A program made the position numbers and the translations under genes. DNA of 59,317 nt from Cytidiella melzeri (Eukaryota > Basidiomycota > Agaricomycetes > Polyporales > Irpicaceae). This document shows positions 44,698 to 56,926 of this stretch, piece by piece; positions within the stretch are counted from its first letter, which is position 1; each line of letters opens with the position of its first letter. The stretch spans positions 1-59,317 of the forward strand of contig JABYQR010000286.1 of assembly GCA_022592445.1 (NCBI GenBank). Direction: 5' to 3'. The notes under the pieces are model-generated. The model ran no database searches and had not been told where the DNA came from. It worked only from the letters and a program-made list of their open reading frames with translations.

Positions 44698-44927
44698 CAA
44701 CTGATGGGTAGTGAGTGCAGAAGGTAGTTTGAGTAAGGTGTTTCACTATTCTGTCTTCGTACTTAGCGCGCGCTTAGCGCCGTAGTTACCGTATATAAGA
44801 CTTACTTTGATCAATGCACAGCTATCGCTTTTGATCCCCAACTCTCTCTGTGACCACCACCTCAGTCTTCTCTCTCAACGCTCTCAACTCCACTGATACC
44901 TTGTTAAAATAAGGTAGTGAGCTTATC

Positions 44928-44941
44928 CAGGGCTCATAACC
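44928..44941 (-). promoter_or_regulatory. Copia-2 primer-binding site (initiator tRNA-Met anticodon arm)
   Basis: CAGGGCTCATAACC on +, directly against the 5' LTR; the same 14-mer as in Copia-1, although LTR and coding sequences of the two elements are unrelated. Matches the anticodon arm of initiator tRNA-Met, hence half-tRNA priming. Confidence 0.8.
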
Positions 44942-45259
44942 TGTTAGAAGGCTATGAAAGTAGAGGAGAGCGTTGAGAGAGCAAGACTGAGAGGGATCAC
45001 ACAGTGGGAGTTGGGGATCAAAAGTGCATGCCGTTGCATTGATCAGAGTAAGTCTTATATACAGTAACTACGGCGCTAGTACGTTAAGCGTCTAATTAAT
45101 GTAGTCGAACACCTTTGACCGCTGTATGATAGACAAACGTCGCTCACTAGTGTGAGGTCAGTCACAATGGCCAAATTTCGATCGCTATTCTAGTGATACA
45201 AATCTACATTCTCAATTGTCACGAAAATCTTCTGCCCACCCGGCTTGCTGACGTCCTGC

Positions 45260-48200
45260 CTACAAAGCCCAGCCATCGCGCCAACCGTCCTCCCGGAAAT
45301 TGGAAAAATTAATCCGCGTCGTGAAAGGGAGTCCAAGGACATCGACCTGAGCAGAATCCCAAAGCAGCGATGGACGGAGACTAGGTGGTATCCATAACAG
45401 CAATCTCCCCTGCTCGTCTACAAGCCAGCCGTCCTCCTGGAGGCACGGCGCAGGGGAGACGAATTTGGCGGTATCCCAGATTCTTATGGTCGCATCCCGA
45501 GAAGAAGAGATGATGAGAGCGCCGTCAGATGAAAATATAGCCGAATTGACTCTGTGTGTGTGACCACGAGTGCTCTTGACCAGGCACCCACCAGTTCTTG
45601 CGTCCCACATGTTGATTGTGTTATCCCAGGATGCCGAGAGGAGACGCGTGTTGTCAGGGGAAAACGCAAGGGAGAAGACGTGTGACTTGTGAGCCTTTGG
45701 TAAGTCTATCAGGAGTTGGCCGGTAGCCACGTCCCACACCTGCACTGAACCGTTCTGAGAACCCGATGCGATTTTACCGTCTGAGGAGAATCCGAGTGAC
45801 AAAAGGGAGCCTGTATTTGCGAAGTGTCCATCCAGTGTTCGAACCAGTGCCTCTGTCTGGACATCCCACAGTCGGACAATACCATCCCAGTAAGCCGCGG
45901 CGAGCATATTTCCATCGCAAGAATAGACGACTGAAGTGTTGTGTGCAAAGTTGCCGAGCATACGCGGAGACTCGCCAGTATCCGAATTGTATATCCTAAC
46001 TACTCCATCTAGCGCGGCCGCTGCAAGATCTCGTGAACCTGGAGCTGGAGAAAAGGCAACACAACGAACGCCGATTTGTAGTTTGATGACCAAAGGCCCC
46101 GCCGTCGATGAACTCTCCTCGACATTCCAAATCCGAATCGTGCCGTCAGCTGAGCCAGTCGCGAGTCGGTCTTCGTCAGGTGATATGGCTATCGACCAAA
46201 CATGATCTCTGTGCCCGCTACGAACCTGTGGAGATCCCCAGGTACCCTCTGGTCCTTTTCGCCAGATGCTAATAGCGCCTTTGGTACTTCCAGCAATCCA
46301 GGTATTGTCGGACGAGATGACGGCTACACTGAGTGGTCTATCAATGTAAACGGGATCCTTGGACTCATCCCAGTGAAAGCTGGCAGATATCGCTGTCGTG
46401 TCATACACGGAAACCCGCGGACCGGAAGTGCATGCAAGGTGCTGTTCGTCGCAGGACCAAGCGATTGACATGATCTGGCCCTCCTCTACATGAGGTCCGG
46501 CCAGAACGTTTCCTGTTTCGATATCCCAGACACGCAAGGTTCGGTCTGCGGAGCCAGACAGAAGATAATGTGTTGCTGGTGAGAGTTGGAGGGAATGTAT
46601 CGAGCCGGTGTGTCCAGTCAGAACACGCAAGACGGAGTGATCGTCGATACTCCGTACCCGGATACGACCGTTGTCTGACCCACAAATAAGACTATCGCCA
46701 TCGGGAGCGAAAATGACACTTTGGACCCAGCTCTCATCGTCTGCAAGGCTGAAGTTCTTCGTCTGGCCATCCGTGATATTCCACATCCGAAGGGAACCGT
46801 CAAGCGAGCTCGAAGCAAGCCAACGGTGATCGACACTAGTCCGAGGACGGAAGCACACGGAGAGAACGGAGAGAATGTGACTCGGAGCGTCTTTTGTTTC
46901 GCGTGACTGCCCAACAAGACTCCAGATCTTCAACGCACCATCTTCAGAACCCGAAGCGACTGTGGCATTGTCGGAGGAGATGGCCACAGTGAGTACAGGG
47001 ACATTATGTTTTCCCAAGACCTCCTCGCTAGGCTCATCGATGTTCCAGATCCGCACTGAAGAGTCCCTGGAACCAGAAACGAGCCGCTTCCCATCACCAG
47101 TGTATACCACCGACGATACTTCGCCGTCGTGCTTGGTTGCGGGAACGTATACCAACTCGCCGCTCTCCATGTCCCACACTCTGATTGCGCCGTCATCGGA
47201 TCCGGACACGAGCTGGGTACGATCAATTGGAGAAAATGCGACCGTGTTGACAGTTCGAATGTCGTTGGCTCTCAAAGTCTTCAATCTGTGTGATGGCTTT
47301 CGCAGTCCATGATGCGTAAACGCAATACCGCATGCTACGGCCTCGCGGTAGTAGTGGGCCGCAGTGATAGATTCAAGGCGCATAAGGGGAAGCATAGACA
47401 CGTATATGTGAGGGATGCTTGTGTTGATCGGCTCGTGGAATGTGTTAAGAAGCTTACGAGCGTCCTTCAAAAAGCTCATCGTACCTGTATCGGAAGACTG
47501 TCATAGATTAGACAAAAGTCAGCGTTTGCGCAGTAACAGGGGGACACACCGAGGTTAGCCACCGGGAGGCATCACCTAAGATCTTGTCTGCACCTTTGAA
47601 TTTGAGGAGACTGAGTACCTCGACCCAAAATAAGAGCCGTTCGTGCAAAAACTCCGCAAAAACTTTCAGCAAGGATGTCGCGTTTCCGACATTGCAGTCG
47701 CATAGGTGTCTGGCCCAGTACAAGCAAGCATAACGGAGATGCGGCGAGATGATGGAGTCAACTTTCTGTACGAGTCCGTTTACGGCGTCGTTGAGGTAGT
47801 ATGATGACTGCAACTCGGCCATGTTGAACTTCAGAGGACGTTTCATGGAATGAAAGCATTGACCCGCCAGAATGTCGCGGTGAGATTCGATATCAACAGA
47901 CCAAGGATAGCCTGCGTGAGCGGATGCCAAAAAGTAGTCGGAAATGGTGGAATGACGGAAGTATAGTGGTTCTCCTCTCTCGTAGCCAATGAGCGGCCGG
48001 AGTTTCTCAAGTATGAATATCGAGCTGTACTCCAAGGAGAGATCCATTATTCCGTCTATGATACCATCACACAATGGAGCTTTACGAAGAATCATAAAGC
48101 TCACAATATCTTTGAACCTGGAAACCGAGGCTTCCTTCTTCCACTGAATGCCGGAATTCGTCAGCACCGTGGAGTAGAGTTCGTCAAGCTCGTCAAGGCG

Positions 48201-50475
48201 GGTTTCGCCTGCGACAAGCTCCTTGAGCGTCGCAAAGGGATTGTCGCTGACCTCGATCATCTTGACCGCAGTCGAAGCAGAAATGAAGAGGCCTGAAGAC
48301 GCATCGGCGAGCTTCTTGACGTTCTGTTCCCACAAAGGAAGAAGCTCGGTATTTTCGTAGGGCTTTGACAACTCGCGCAACTCGTGACGAAGGAAATCGA
48401 GCACGTTGTTCCGCGTCTCCACCGAGCCGCAGTCCACTTCAATCGAATGGACATGTCCGCTCAGCGCTGGAGACGTGAAGGCCTTGTGCAAGTCAGTCTC
48501 CGGTCGCCCTGTAATGAGAAAGCGATAATTGGCAGGAAGTTTGCCTATCCCTTCCAGCGTCCGAAGAAGATCTCTACGCGACCTAGCATCACCGCATTCA
48601 TCCAAGGCGTCGAGGATGATGACAACAGGACCCAGACTGGAACCGCTGGCAGCAGACAGAGGACGCGCAAGGAGAACGTCGAATTGGTTGTGAATTGGAG
48701 TCGCCTTTACGTCTGATCCACCCAATGCCGTAGTGATCTGGTCTGCAATTTGAGAGTCGTATGAGGCTAGTTGGTAGGCAATAGTCCGGACCATGCTGTT
48801 TGGTGCGCTTTTGCCTCGCTCAAAGCAGAGGTAAGCCCCTAGGCGCGAAAGAGTAAGAACGTGATCCTGGATAGACCTTGCAATTGTACTCTTCCCCGAG
48901 CCAGCAGTGCCGTAGAGCCATAAGATGTTCTGCGACGATTCTGTCAAGATCCAGTCGGTGATGTCTCGAAGGACGGACACACGAGTCCCTTCCTGGCAGG
49001 ATCTGCGACCATAGACATCCGTATTATCTGGTTCAAGTAGCGTTTTCAAGTCTACAGGGAGTGCTCAGAGAAAAAATAAAATGGGCAGACATCACGTACT
49101 CACATAGCTGATTAACCTGGCTGGCAATACGGACAGTCACAATAGCAGCGTGAATGTTGACACCTTGATCTACGGCTAGTCTCGAATCAATCAGCGATTG
49201 TTTAAATGCATCGATCTTGCTTTTTTGATCTTCGAGACGAACCATGCGTGCTGAGCCAAGAGTCTTTCAGGTTTAGTACCGTCTTAGAACCGAGGGCCAC
49301 GTACCCACAAACCCCTTCCCGGTGTATTCTCGAATAAACAAGCAGCACTCGGTTATTTGGTTGAACAATCTAGCGACTGTAGACTCCGCGGATCGGAACT
49401 TGTCACGAAGTAGATGTGCATCGAGGGCAAAATCCAAAGACCTAGAGAGCGCTTCTGCCAGGTCCACAACTGCTTGGTCGGCCTTCATTTGTTTGGTGAT
49501 GACCTGTGTTTATGGAGATATCAGATGACAAAGGTTGTGACATTTCCCCTGTATAACGTACCCCATAGAGGGCAGAGGCCACCGTCCAAGCGGCGCTCAC
49601 GAATGGATGAATCTGACATACACGTGTTGAGAAAACCATATAACCTGATCCAACATACAGTGCTCACCTTTGCGAGCTCATCAGCAATACCTTTCAACGC
49701 ATCCAGCTTGCCAACGAGCGACTCTACAGAGCTGTACAAGTTACTCGACTGTGCCATCGCGAGGGCAGCGGTAGTTGCATCGGTAACCGCAAGCACGCGA
49801 GGCGAATGTGCAATCGTCGCAGCATCTTGCACCGCTCTTGTCGTCTCCTCTGTGATATTAGCATTTGGGTCCACAGCGCTCAGTCGCAAGACTAATACCG
49901 CGCTTTGTATTTTCCTAGACGAGTAAAGAGTTATACGAGCTATTGATGCAGAACATGAGCACTTCTCGACCGCAGGGAAGAACATACACACCTTCGCCGG
50001 GTTCGCTCGCAAGCAATAGATCCGCTACAGAGACCACTACGCTCCCAATCGATACGTTCCGAAGGGCTGAATCGTGTTGCAATCTAAGCGAGATGGCGCT
50101 ACTCGCTGTTGCAGTAAGCCTGTCCGATGGTAGGCGTAAGAGAAACCAAAGACAAGGGAAAAATCAAGACGGTATCACAAAGGTATATCCTCGTCCCATG
50201 TAGGCGACAGAGTTTTTTTGACGACTTTTGTTTTGCGGCAAACCTTGTCGACCGCAATTTCTACGAATAGGTCTGGTTCCTTGGTATATCGTACGCCCGC
50301 TTTCCAAAGAACATCTTGCGCTCTTATGACTGCCCTTAAAGATGAGCAGCGGAAGATCTGACCTAGAGTATATACAAGGAGACGAACCTTTTAGTGAGTA
50401 ACGACCACCTTGCGGAGTAGTTGATTGCATGATTGTGACTGAGACTTGGGCAATGGACAGAGCCGAACTGAGCAT
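45260..50475 (-). CDS. C2-helical-NACHT-WD40 NLR-like STAND protein
   Basis: A multi-exon minus gene. N-terminus (about 50400-49990): a C2-like domain, AVIRAQDVLWKAG, EPDLFVEIAVD, KVVKKTLSPTWDED, SVVVSVADLL. Then a helical region (HPFVSAAWTVASALYG; about 49960-49060). NACHT exon 49049 to about 47548: Walker A LYGTAGSGKSTIA, Walker B VVIILDALDECGD, then YRFLITGRPE. C-terminus: 14 WD40 repeats, enough for two seven-bladed propellers, then a tail with LLLWIPPSLRPSLLW. A 40-nt intron (GTTACTG...GACAG, about 47547-47508) plausibly joins NACHT to the WD40 exon in frame. The start at 50475 or 50430 is uncertain. Fungal proteins of this kind sense non-self or control cell death in known cases; a specific role cannot be read here. 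The 3' end is duplicated at 6883-7102. No lesion seen. Confidence 0.88.
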
Positions 50476-51340
50476 CAGTCCTGCACAACTCGGCCATCAG
50501 CGAACATCTGATAAATGTAGGGTAGTACGCTAGAATGTTTGCATGTCTTATAGCTACTGCACCTTTCTATGACCGAGAGATGTACCCTGTGATTGTGGCA
50601 AGCCTCGAGGCGTAAGCAGCGGGCGTCCAGCGGTGGTGCATCAAGACACACTGGAAACATAGTCCTCCGTGGACATGTCACTGTTCCAACTACTCAATGA
50701 TTTGTTTGCAGCGATGTACAACTGAGGTGCTCACCATGGACATATTTGAAGCAGAACCGCCGAATGGCGTGTCAGAATGTGGTGAGAACATGGGTCAACC
50801 ATTCATTCGTGTCGTTTTTACTCTCAAGAGAGCGAATAATGGCGACAACGTGTGGAAATGCATGGTAAAAGACTCGGAAAATACTAGTAGAACGACTTGA
50901 AAAGTTGAAGTTGCCCGGAGTCGACTTGGACGCGTGCGTAACAGTCCACGTGAAAGTGTGACCGATCGTGTCTGACAACTCGAGCTTAAGGAATTGGTGT
51001 ATGGCAAATATTTTAAGTGGGGCTGTTCTTGCAGCCTCCTATGTACTTGTTGGATCATCCGAGAATATCATGGTGGTCCGTACATACGTACGAAAATCAA
51101 AGCTACAAGTCAGACTACGAAAACAATACCAAAATATAAGAATCAGTAGGATATAAGGACAGTTCAGGCATGCAAGACAGATGAGAAATCGATACATCGG
51201 GGAAGATATTAGCACAGTACAACAAAGTCCTCCATCAGATATAGCACAATTGGACGTTAGCAGCAGAAAAACAAGGAGACGTGATAGTCAGACATATACA
51301 ATCACAGAATCCACAATCGAGACAGAGACTTGGTCCATTA
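50476..51340. other. Intergenic region between the NLR and the unknown gene
   Basis: About 865 bp containing the NLR promoter and the 3' end of the next minus gene. Only short unrelated ORFs; no repeats or RNA genes noticed. Confidence 0.5.
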
Positions 51341-52770
51341 TCAAACCCCGGTGAGGACTCTGAAGACTGTGTCTTGTCTCTCCCGGAACGCCTTCAGCTT
51401 CGTCATACCCAACGCCAGGGCATTAATGCGGTTGGCGAATGCCACCGCTCTGTTCTCAGTAGAAGTAGTCCTCCTTCTGGGGTCTAGTGAAGCAGGGTCA
51501 GAATGGCTCGAAGAGCCATGTCCATGTCGAGGGGAATGCGAACCGTTGGCAGAGCTGCGCGCAGCACCGTCGCGCTCGTGATTGTGATCATACGCCCAGC
51601 CGACACCTCCGCGCAGTATCTCCTTCACCCTATCCATACGAGGCACTGGCATCGCTCGACCTTCGCTCAGTGCCCGCACGCCTATCATGGAGTCGTCTTC
51701 TCCAACCTCCCGTGCCGCTGTCCCGATGTCACAGAGCTCCTTCATGAATGGCTTGAGCTCATTAGGGCATTCGGCGAGGGTCAGGCTCTTGTTCAGGACA
51801 CCATAAATCATTGGCTCGGTACCATCCGTGGACACCGAAGAGGTGGCGACCTCGAGAATGGCCAAAGCTACCGCCGCAAAGTAGGCGCGCGTGGGGTCTT
51901 TGCGTAGCATTCGACGTATTGCCGGCTGCTCCTCCAAGACGTCCGCTAGCGCAGCGTAGAGAGTCTCTCGGATGAATTCGATCGCTGGAGCGTCTGGACC
52001 GAGTATCGTGGGCGATGGTAATGGTGAACTGGCACGGGACGATCTTGCAGGGGATGACGCCCTAGGAGTTGATGAAGAGGCCGGCAGAGGGACAGTCAGG
52101 GTGGAAGGGGTAGTTTTCGCAGACAATGTGGAAGGAGAGGTGGGTTCGTATGCGGGTGGGGGTACAAAGCTCGCTTTGGTTCGACGACTAGCCGATCGTC
52201 CTGAGCCCGAGTCTAAGGCAGCTTGCAAGTCGGCAGCGTATCGATCCTGGAAAGTGCGACGCATGCTGATCTCGATGGCGACAGCACGCAAGTCGGCAGC
52301 TATACCCGGTAGGCTCTCATTTCGAGGAATGCTAATGTCAGGAAGGCCACAGATGACACGGGCAAGGTCGTGCTGGTGCTGGGGTTCAAGGGCTTGGATG
52401 GCGGGGACAGTATGACTCCAGATAGCCAAAAACGGGCGAAACGGGATGGGACAATTCAAGTGTGAAAGGTCGTTTGGGGGAGCAGTGGATTTGGTGGTAC
52501 GAGGTAAGGGTACAGACGGGGGATCGGTGGTGGAGCGCAGCGCAGCAAAGTACAAGCATAGCGCAGGGCCTGTATATCTGTCGGTGAGAGAGTTGTGTCG
52601 AGGTTGAGACTGCAAGACGCACCTGTGACCATAAGGTCGCCCTCTGCACTCGAGAGGACCTCTGTGTCTAGCAGCCGTTCTACCTTGGCCTGCGTCAAAG
52701 CGGATTTGAGATAGCTGTGGAAGCAATCTTGCACATACTCCTCCGAGAGGAGAATTGCGGATTCGGTCAT
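51341..52770 (-). CDS. Conserved-looking hypothetical protein, 458 aa, two exons
   Basis: Exon 1 is 52770-52623 (ATG giving MTESAILLSEEYVQDCF), exon 2 is 52569-51341; the intron of 53 nt is GT-AG. The sum is 1377 nt with no stop inside. The N-terminal ~150 residues are helical (FHSYLKSALTQAKVERLLD, LARVICGLPDISIP). A long Ser/Pro/Thr-rich linker follows (SSTPRASSPARSSRASSPLP), then a helical block (IEFIRETLYAALADVLEEQ, RAYFAAVALAILEVA, LKPFMKELCDIG) and a basic/Ser-rich tail. No signal peptide or membrane span. I do not recognise a family. A TATAAAAG box lies 49 bp before the ATG (52819-52826). Confidence 0.75.
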
Positions 52771-52818
52771 GAGTCGAGAGGGGTGAAGCAGTACGGTCAA
52801 GAGCGGGTGTAGCGGGCT

Positions 52819-52826
52819 CTTTTATA
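52819..52826 (-). promoter_or_regulatory. TATA box of the 458-aa hypothetical gene
   Basis: CTATAAAAGAG on minus, 49 bp before the chosen ATG. It supports the start at 52770 over the upstream non-ATG frame extension. Confidence 0.5.
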
Positions 52827-53354
52827 GCACAGGGCTAAGTATGGCCGTGCAGAGTCTGCAGACTGAGCTTTGCAGAATCATGTACGCCGGGTAAGAGCAC
52901 GTGGTCCAGACGCCCTTGAAGTATAGCCACCGGAGTGGAACACCAGCATCGGGACTGTGCTCGGACTCGAGAACGGTAAAGGTCTGTACCACCGCAGGAA
53001 GGCAAGAAATATGCTAGACCAAGTATGAAATTATCAAGAGGCCCTTTATGCTATGCTAAAGATGCTCTAACTCAACGGCCAACGCCCCGCAACACTTGGT
53101 ATGTGACAGGTACAGCGATGCCATCTTCAGTCTGTAGCGAGAGGTGAACACCAATCATCACACAAGCACAGTTCATATTGCCCTTGCATACTCCGCCATC
53201 GGACTTGGTGTGGTCGTGCAGAAAGCACCAACTGGAGCACCGTTCTATGCTCAAGCTTGTCGACAACTGGTTCAAAGCAGAATGTAATCTGTAAATAGAT
53301 ATACATAATGCCGACTGTCGTCCGAACGATCCCGACCTATCGTCCGGCTAGCTA
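52827..53354. other. Intergenic region, no gene seen
   Basis: About 530 bp between the hypothetical gene and the Atm1-like stop codon. Only short chance ORFs. Confidence 0.45.
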
Positions 53355-55858
53355 TTAACCAGTAGCAGCATCGACGTCGTATTCCATGTGTGAGGCTTGC
53401 TCAATCCACATGTTGTGGTACAGCCCACCAGCACGCATGAGCTCCTCGTGCGTACCCTGCTCGATGATTTGGCCGTCATTGAGCACGAATATCAGATCTA
53501 CGAGATGGACAACGTCAGCTACGTCGCCCAGAAGCACCTTCACACACGTACCGGCTTCCACTACCGTGCGCAGCCGATGAGCAATGAAGATACTGGTCCG
53601 CGCTTTATCTTGTAACAGAGAGTTGATGTTGCGCATGAGCTCTGTTTCGGTGTGAGCGTCTAGGGCCGATGTCTGCAGCATGGATGAGTTTGTTATTGCG
53701 CAACGTCTAGTGTCCAAAACTTACTGCTTCGTCGAAAAACAGGATGGGGGGATCCTTCAACAGAACCCGCGCCACAGCCAGCCGCTGTTTCTCTCCTCCA
53801 GAAATCATCAGACCTCTCTCACCAACCTTCGTAGCGTACCCGTCCGGCAAACGCATAACCGCCTCATGAACGTGTGCCTTCCTCGCCGCCTCCTTGACCT
53901 CGTCGTCAGTGGCATCTAGGCGTCCATACCGGATGTTATGTATGATGTCAGAGTGGAAGAGAGGCGTGTCCTGCGGTACGACGCCGATAGCCTGCCTAAC
54001 GCTACGCAATTGCAGATCCTCGACGTTCTGGTCGTCAATGCAGATCCGTCCAGATGATGGGTCGTAGAACCGGAACAGCAACCTGACGATCGTCGACTTT
54101 CCGCATCCACTTGGTCCCACAAACGCCACCTTCTTGCCAGCTGGGATGCTGAAAGACAGGTCGCGGAAAATTGGCCGCCCGGGATGGTACGCAAAGTTGA
54201 CCTTGTCAAACGTGATCGCGCCGCCGCGCAGTTGTAGTGCCGCAGCATGCGGCTTGTCCAATGGCGGTTGGTGTTTGGTCTGGAGGTTGAACAAGACTTC
54301 AAGGTCTAACAAGCTCTGGCGCATCTCGCGGTATATTGTTCCCAGGAAATTGAGTGGCAGTGAAAGCTGGAACACGAGCTGATTGGCCATAACGAGGTCT
54401 CCCACCGTCATCGTGCCTGTCCCATGGAGTAAACGGTTGGACAATACGCGAGATGGAATGTTCAAACGCACCTTCTATCACGCCTTGTGCCGCTAGAAAC
54501 ATCATAGCTGTCAGCGCTGAGGAGAATATCACGTTTTGGCCAGAGTTCAAGTAGGACAGGGATGTGGCGATCTTCAGCGCTGCTTTCTCATAATTTTGAA
54601 GATGTTTGTCGTACTGGGCGATTTCATACGATTCGTTGTTGAAATGCTTGACTGCCTCGTAGTTGATCAAAGAATCCACCGCTACAGTTGCCGCCTTGTT
54701 ATCTGCCGAATTGGCCTCTCGGCGAAACCGAGTTCTGCATGCACAATGTAATCAAAGATACAGCAAAACAAACGAAAAGCCATACCTCCAAGAAGTGGTT
54801 CGCACAGTAAACCAGGTGTAGGCAGCCATCGTCACCAGCGTGATCGCCGCAAAGTTCCATCCAAAGTTGTAGGTCTACGCAGTCTTCAGCCCCATGTTGG
54901 AGACGTATTCAGCTGAACGTACGAGAATTCCGCAAACCAGAGAAATCTCTAAGGCGGTCGGGACAATGCGAAAAACGATCGCTTGTAATATGAACGTTAT
55001 ACCTCTGATGGCAAGTGAGCAGCGCCTCAGAGTATGGCATGCAAAGACACTCACTTCGTTCCTCGATCGATCGCCCGCGTAAGCCCACCCGTCTGCCTCG
55101 ACAAATGAAACTTGAGATCAAGATGTAGCAAGTGCTCAAACGTCTCCCGTGCGACCTTGCGTATCGCACTCTGCCCGACCTTGGCAAATACGGCGTTCAA
55201 GAGTTCGCCAAAAAGCGTTGCTCCGATTCGCGCGAGGCCGTCTGCGATGAAGAGAAAGTTGAGCGAAGGAGGCTCCAGGTGGGCTGTATGCAGAGGTACT
55301 CGCATCCTGCTATGAGAGAACCGCCGACGATCCATACCGTCGACCCGGCAGCGATATCAACGTTCAACGCATCTATCACCTGCTTGAATAGCAACGGAAC
55401 TTGTACATTCAACAACTGGCAATACAGATTAGACAGCGTCAGGAAACCGCCCTTGGCAATGCCAAAATTCCAAAACACGCACATAAACATACCTTTCCAG
55501 AAACCAACAGCCCCATACCCAACAACACCCTCGACCGAGTCGACCAGTCACCTTTTGGCCACAGATTCCTCGAGAGTCGTTTGATGATGTTCCAGTCTCG
55601 TTTACGTTGCTCGGCTACGGTGATGTGGACGGCGTCATCCGAGTTCGAAACCTTTGGATGTGGCTCTTTCGAATCGACTTCGTGGGTGAGTGGTGGTGAT
55701 GAGTTTGGGGGTTTATGCGAGGAGAGGTGCTGAAACTGGCGAATTCGAGCTGGCCGTCGTGCAAATGTACATAGCTGAAGAAGGCCGCGACAACGAGTCG
55801 AGAGTGCAGGAGCGCGCAGCCTTGTGCAGCCAGATCCTAGACGGACGACGACGTTCAT
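53355..55858 (-). CDS. ATM1: Atm1-type mitochondrial ABC exporter (half transporter)
   Basis: Multi-exon. Start ATG 55858 gives [20 protein letters not shown], an Arg/Ser-rich presequence without acids, as expected for mitochondrial import. The TM domain follows with [74 protein letters not shown], and [15 protein letters not shown], diagnostic of Atm1. NBD: Walker [15 protein letters not shown]-loop VVPQDTPLF, signature [17 protein letters not shown], Walker [11 protein letters not shown]-loop [10 protein letters not shown]-loop IAHRLRT. A 54-nt in-frame intron splits the H-loop region from [10 protein letters not shown] (about 53554-53501). Known role: exports a glutathione-linked sulfur compound from the matrix for cytosolic Fe-S assembly and iron signalling. 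All motifs intact. Confidence 0.93.
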
Positions 55859-56371
55859 TCCCTCTTCTCGACTGTGGATGGTAGTCAAAAGGTGGGTTTG
55901 AGGGCCTCAGAGGCGGCAGGTCGCGTTTGCGCAATTGTGCGTGCATGGTGAACGGCGAGAATTGCGTCTTCGTACTCAGGGTGACCGGTGTGACTCCGGG
56001 CCTGTCAAACGCCCGTAGGTTTCGCTATCAAATAATTCGGATCTCCTGCTCGCTCCGTCACGGTTGTGTTCAATCTCTTTCTTCTCAATTATATACAGCG
56101 CGGCATAGGACCAGTGCGCGCACAGCTTATACCAGTGTGTAATAATATGTGATGCCTAGTAGACATGGCTGTGGAGACTCTGCGAGTAGATGTACTTTGC
56201 AGCTATCCAAATAATGATAGACCACCATGTAAAAGTGTGCACAGAACAGCAGTGGCGCAGGTGGCACAAAGAGTGCCCATGTCCCCAACATACCCAAAAA
56301 TGCAAAGTGGGTGGGCCACAGGAAAAAGGGCGGGCAATTCGGGTCCTGGGTGTTGGTCACGCCACCTGTGC
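55859..56371. other. Upstream region of the Atm1-like gene, no gene seen
   Basis: About 510 bp with the Atm1-like promoter. An LTR begins at 56372. Only short ORFs, one of them crossing into the LTR. Confidence 0.45.
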
Positions 56372-56912
56372 TGTGAAAACTATATAATATAATAATATGA
56401 TATGATATGTAGTTTCCCACGCCTTATTACGAGGACACTTTAGGTAGCAGAGTTCCCACAGTCTTAGTATGGGAATTATGCAGCCGTATATGGAAACTCT
56501 AGTAGTAACCATCACATTAGCTGAGACGTACAGATATGGATTGTAGTAGTACTAGTCATATATGTACGCCTGTGTTCTAGTAGCATAGGAAATGACATGG
56601 AAAGCACATATGACTCCAGAGGATGCCTAAAGCATACATCTGAGGACAAGTACTAGCATGAGTCATTTACTCATTATGTACGCCTCTGGTACAAGTGCTG
56701 AACCTAGTCATACAATGAGTCATGCATGAGTCATGCATGAGTCATGCACTTAGTAGTACAGTAGAATAGCTGAAGTAGACATGTATAGTAGTCGCTTACA
56801 TAAGTAGATACAGACATGTATATAAGCAGAGCTGCTGAAGCAGCAAGAATAATAAGACCCATCTTCGAAGCTTAACAGCCTCTACCCCTCGCACACACAT
56901 TCCACTTTGTTA
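56372..56912 (+). mobile_element. LTR family C, plus-oriented 5' LTR of a third Copia-like element
   Basis: About 540 bp, TGTGAAAACTATAT... to ...CACTTTGTTA, matching in reverse the split copy at 12593-13845. It is followed at once by a PBS. TATATAAG lies at 56819-56826. Upstream of it are four TGAGTCA sites (56659, 56716, 56727, 56738). No gag or pol was found downstream, so the internal part is deleted or replaced after about 57000. Confidence 0.7.
56659..56744. promoter_or_regulatory. Cluster of TGAGTCA (Gcn4/CPC1-type bZIP) sites in LTR C
   Basis: Four perfect 7-mers, three of them spaced exactly 11 bp (56716, 56727, 56738), 75-110 bp before the LTR TATA box. The other LTR C copy keeps three TGACTCA motifs (12762, 12793, 12850). 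TGA(C/G)TCA is the known target of fungal general-amino-acid-control bZIP factors. Confidence 0.5.
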
Positions 56913-56926
56913 GGTTATGAGCCCCG
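56913..56926 (+). promoter_or_regulatory. PBS after LTR C (initiator tRNA-Met anticodon arm)
   Basis: GGTTATGAGCCCCG directly follows the LTR; its first 12 bases equal the complement of the PBS 14-mer in Copia-1 and Copia-2. It identifies LTR C as a Copia-type LTR. Confidence 0.65.

Larger units (their letters stand above)
39779..45111 (-). mobile_element. Copia-2: full-length Ty1/copia retrotransposon, coding on minus
   Basis: LTRs 39779-39939 and 44942-45111 (TGTT...AACA) enclose gag-PR-IN-RT-RNase H. The polypurine tract GAAGGGGAG (minus) abuts the 3' LTR at 39940-39948, and the PBS is 44928-44941. The LTRs differ at ten or more sites, so it is older than Copia-1. Flanks ATATC and CCTTT do not match, so the target duplication is lost or the ends recombined. 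Coding lesions are few: two in-frame TGA codons (44056-44058, 40571-40573) and one frame change at about 42596. Its right LTR abuts the 3' flank of the NLR gene. Confidence 0.93.

Noticed and set aside
39779..45111. A 5-bp target duplication for Copia-2
   Set aside because: The flanks ATATC and CCTTT do not match under any small shift, so no duplication can be claimed.
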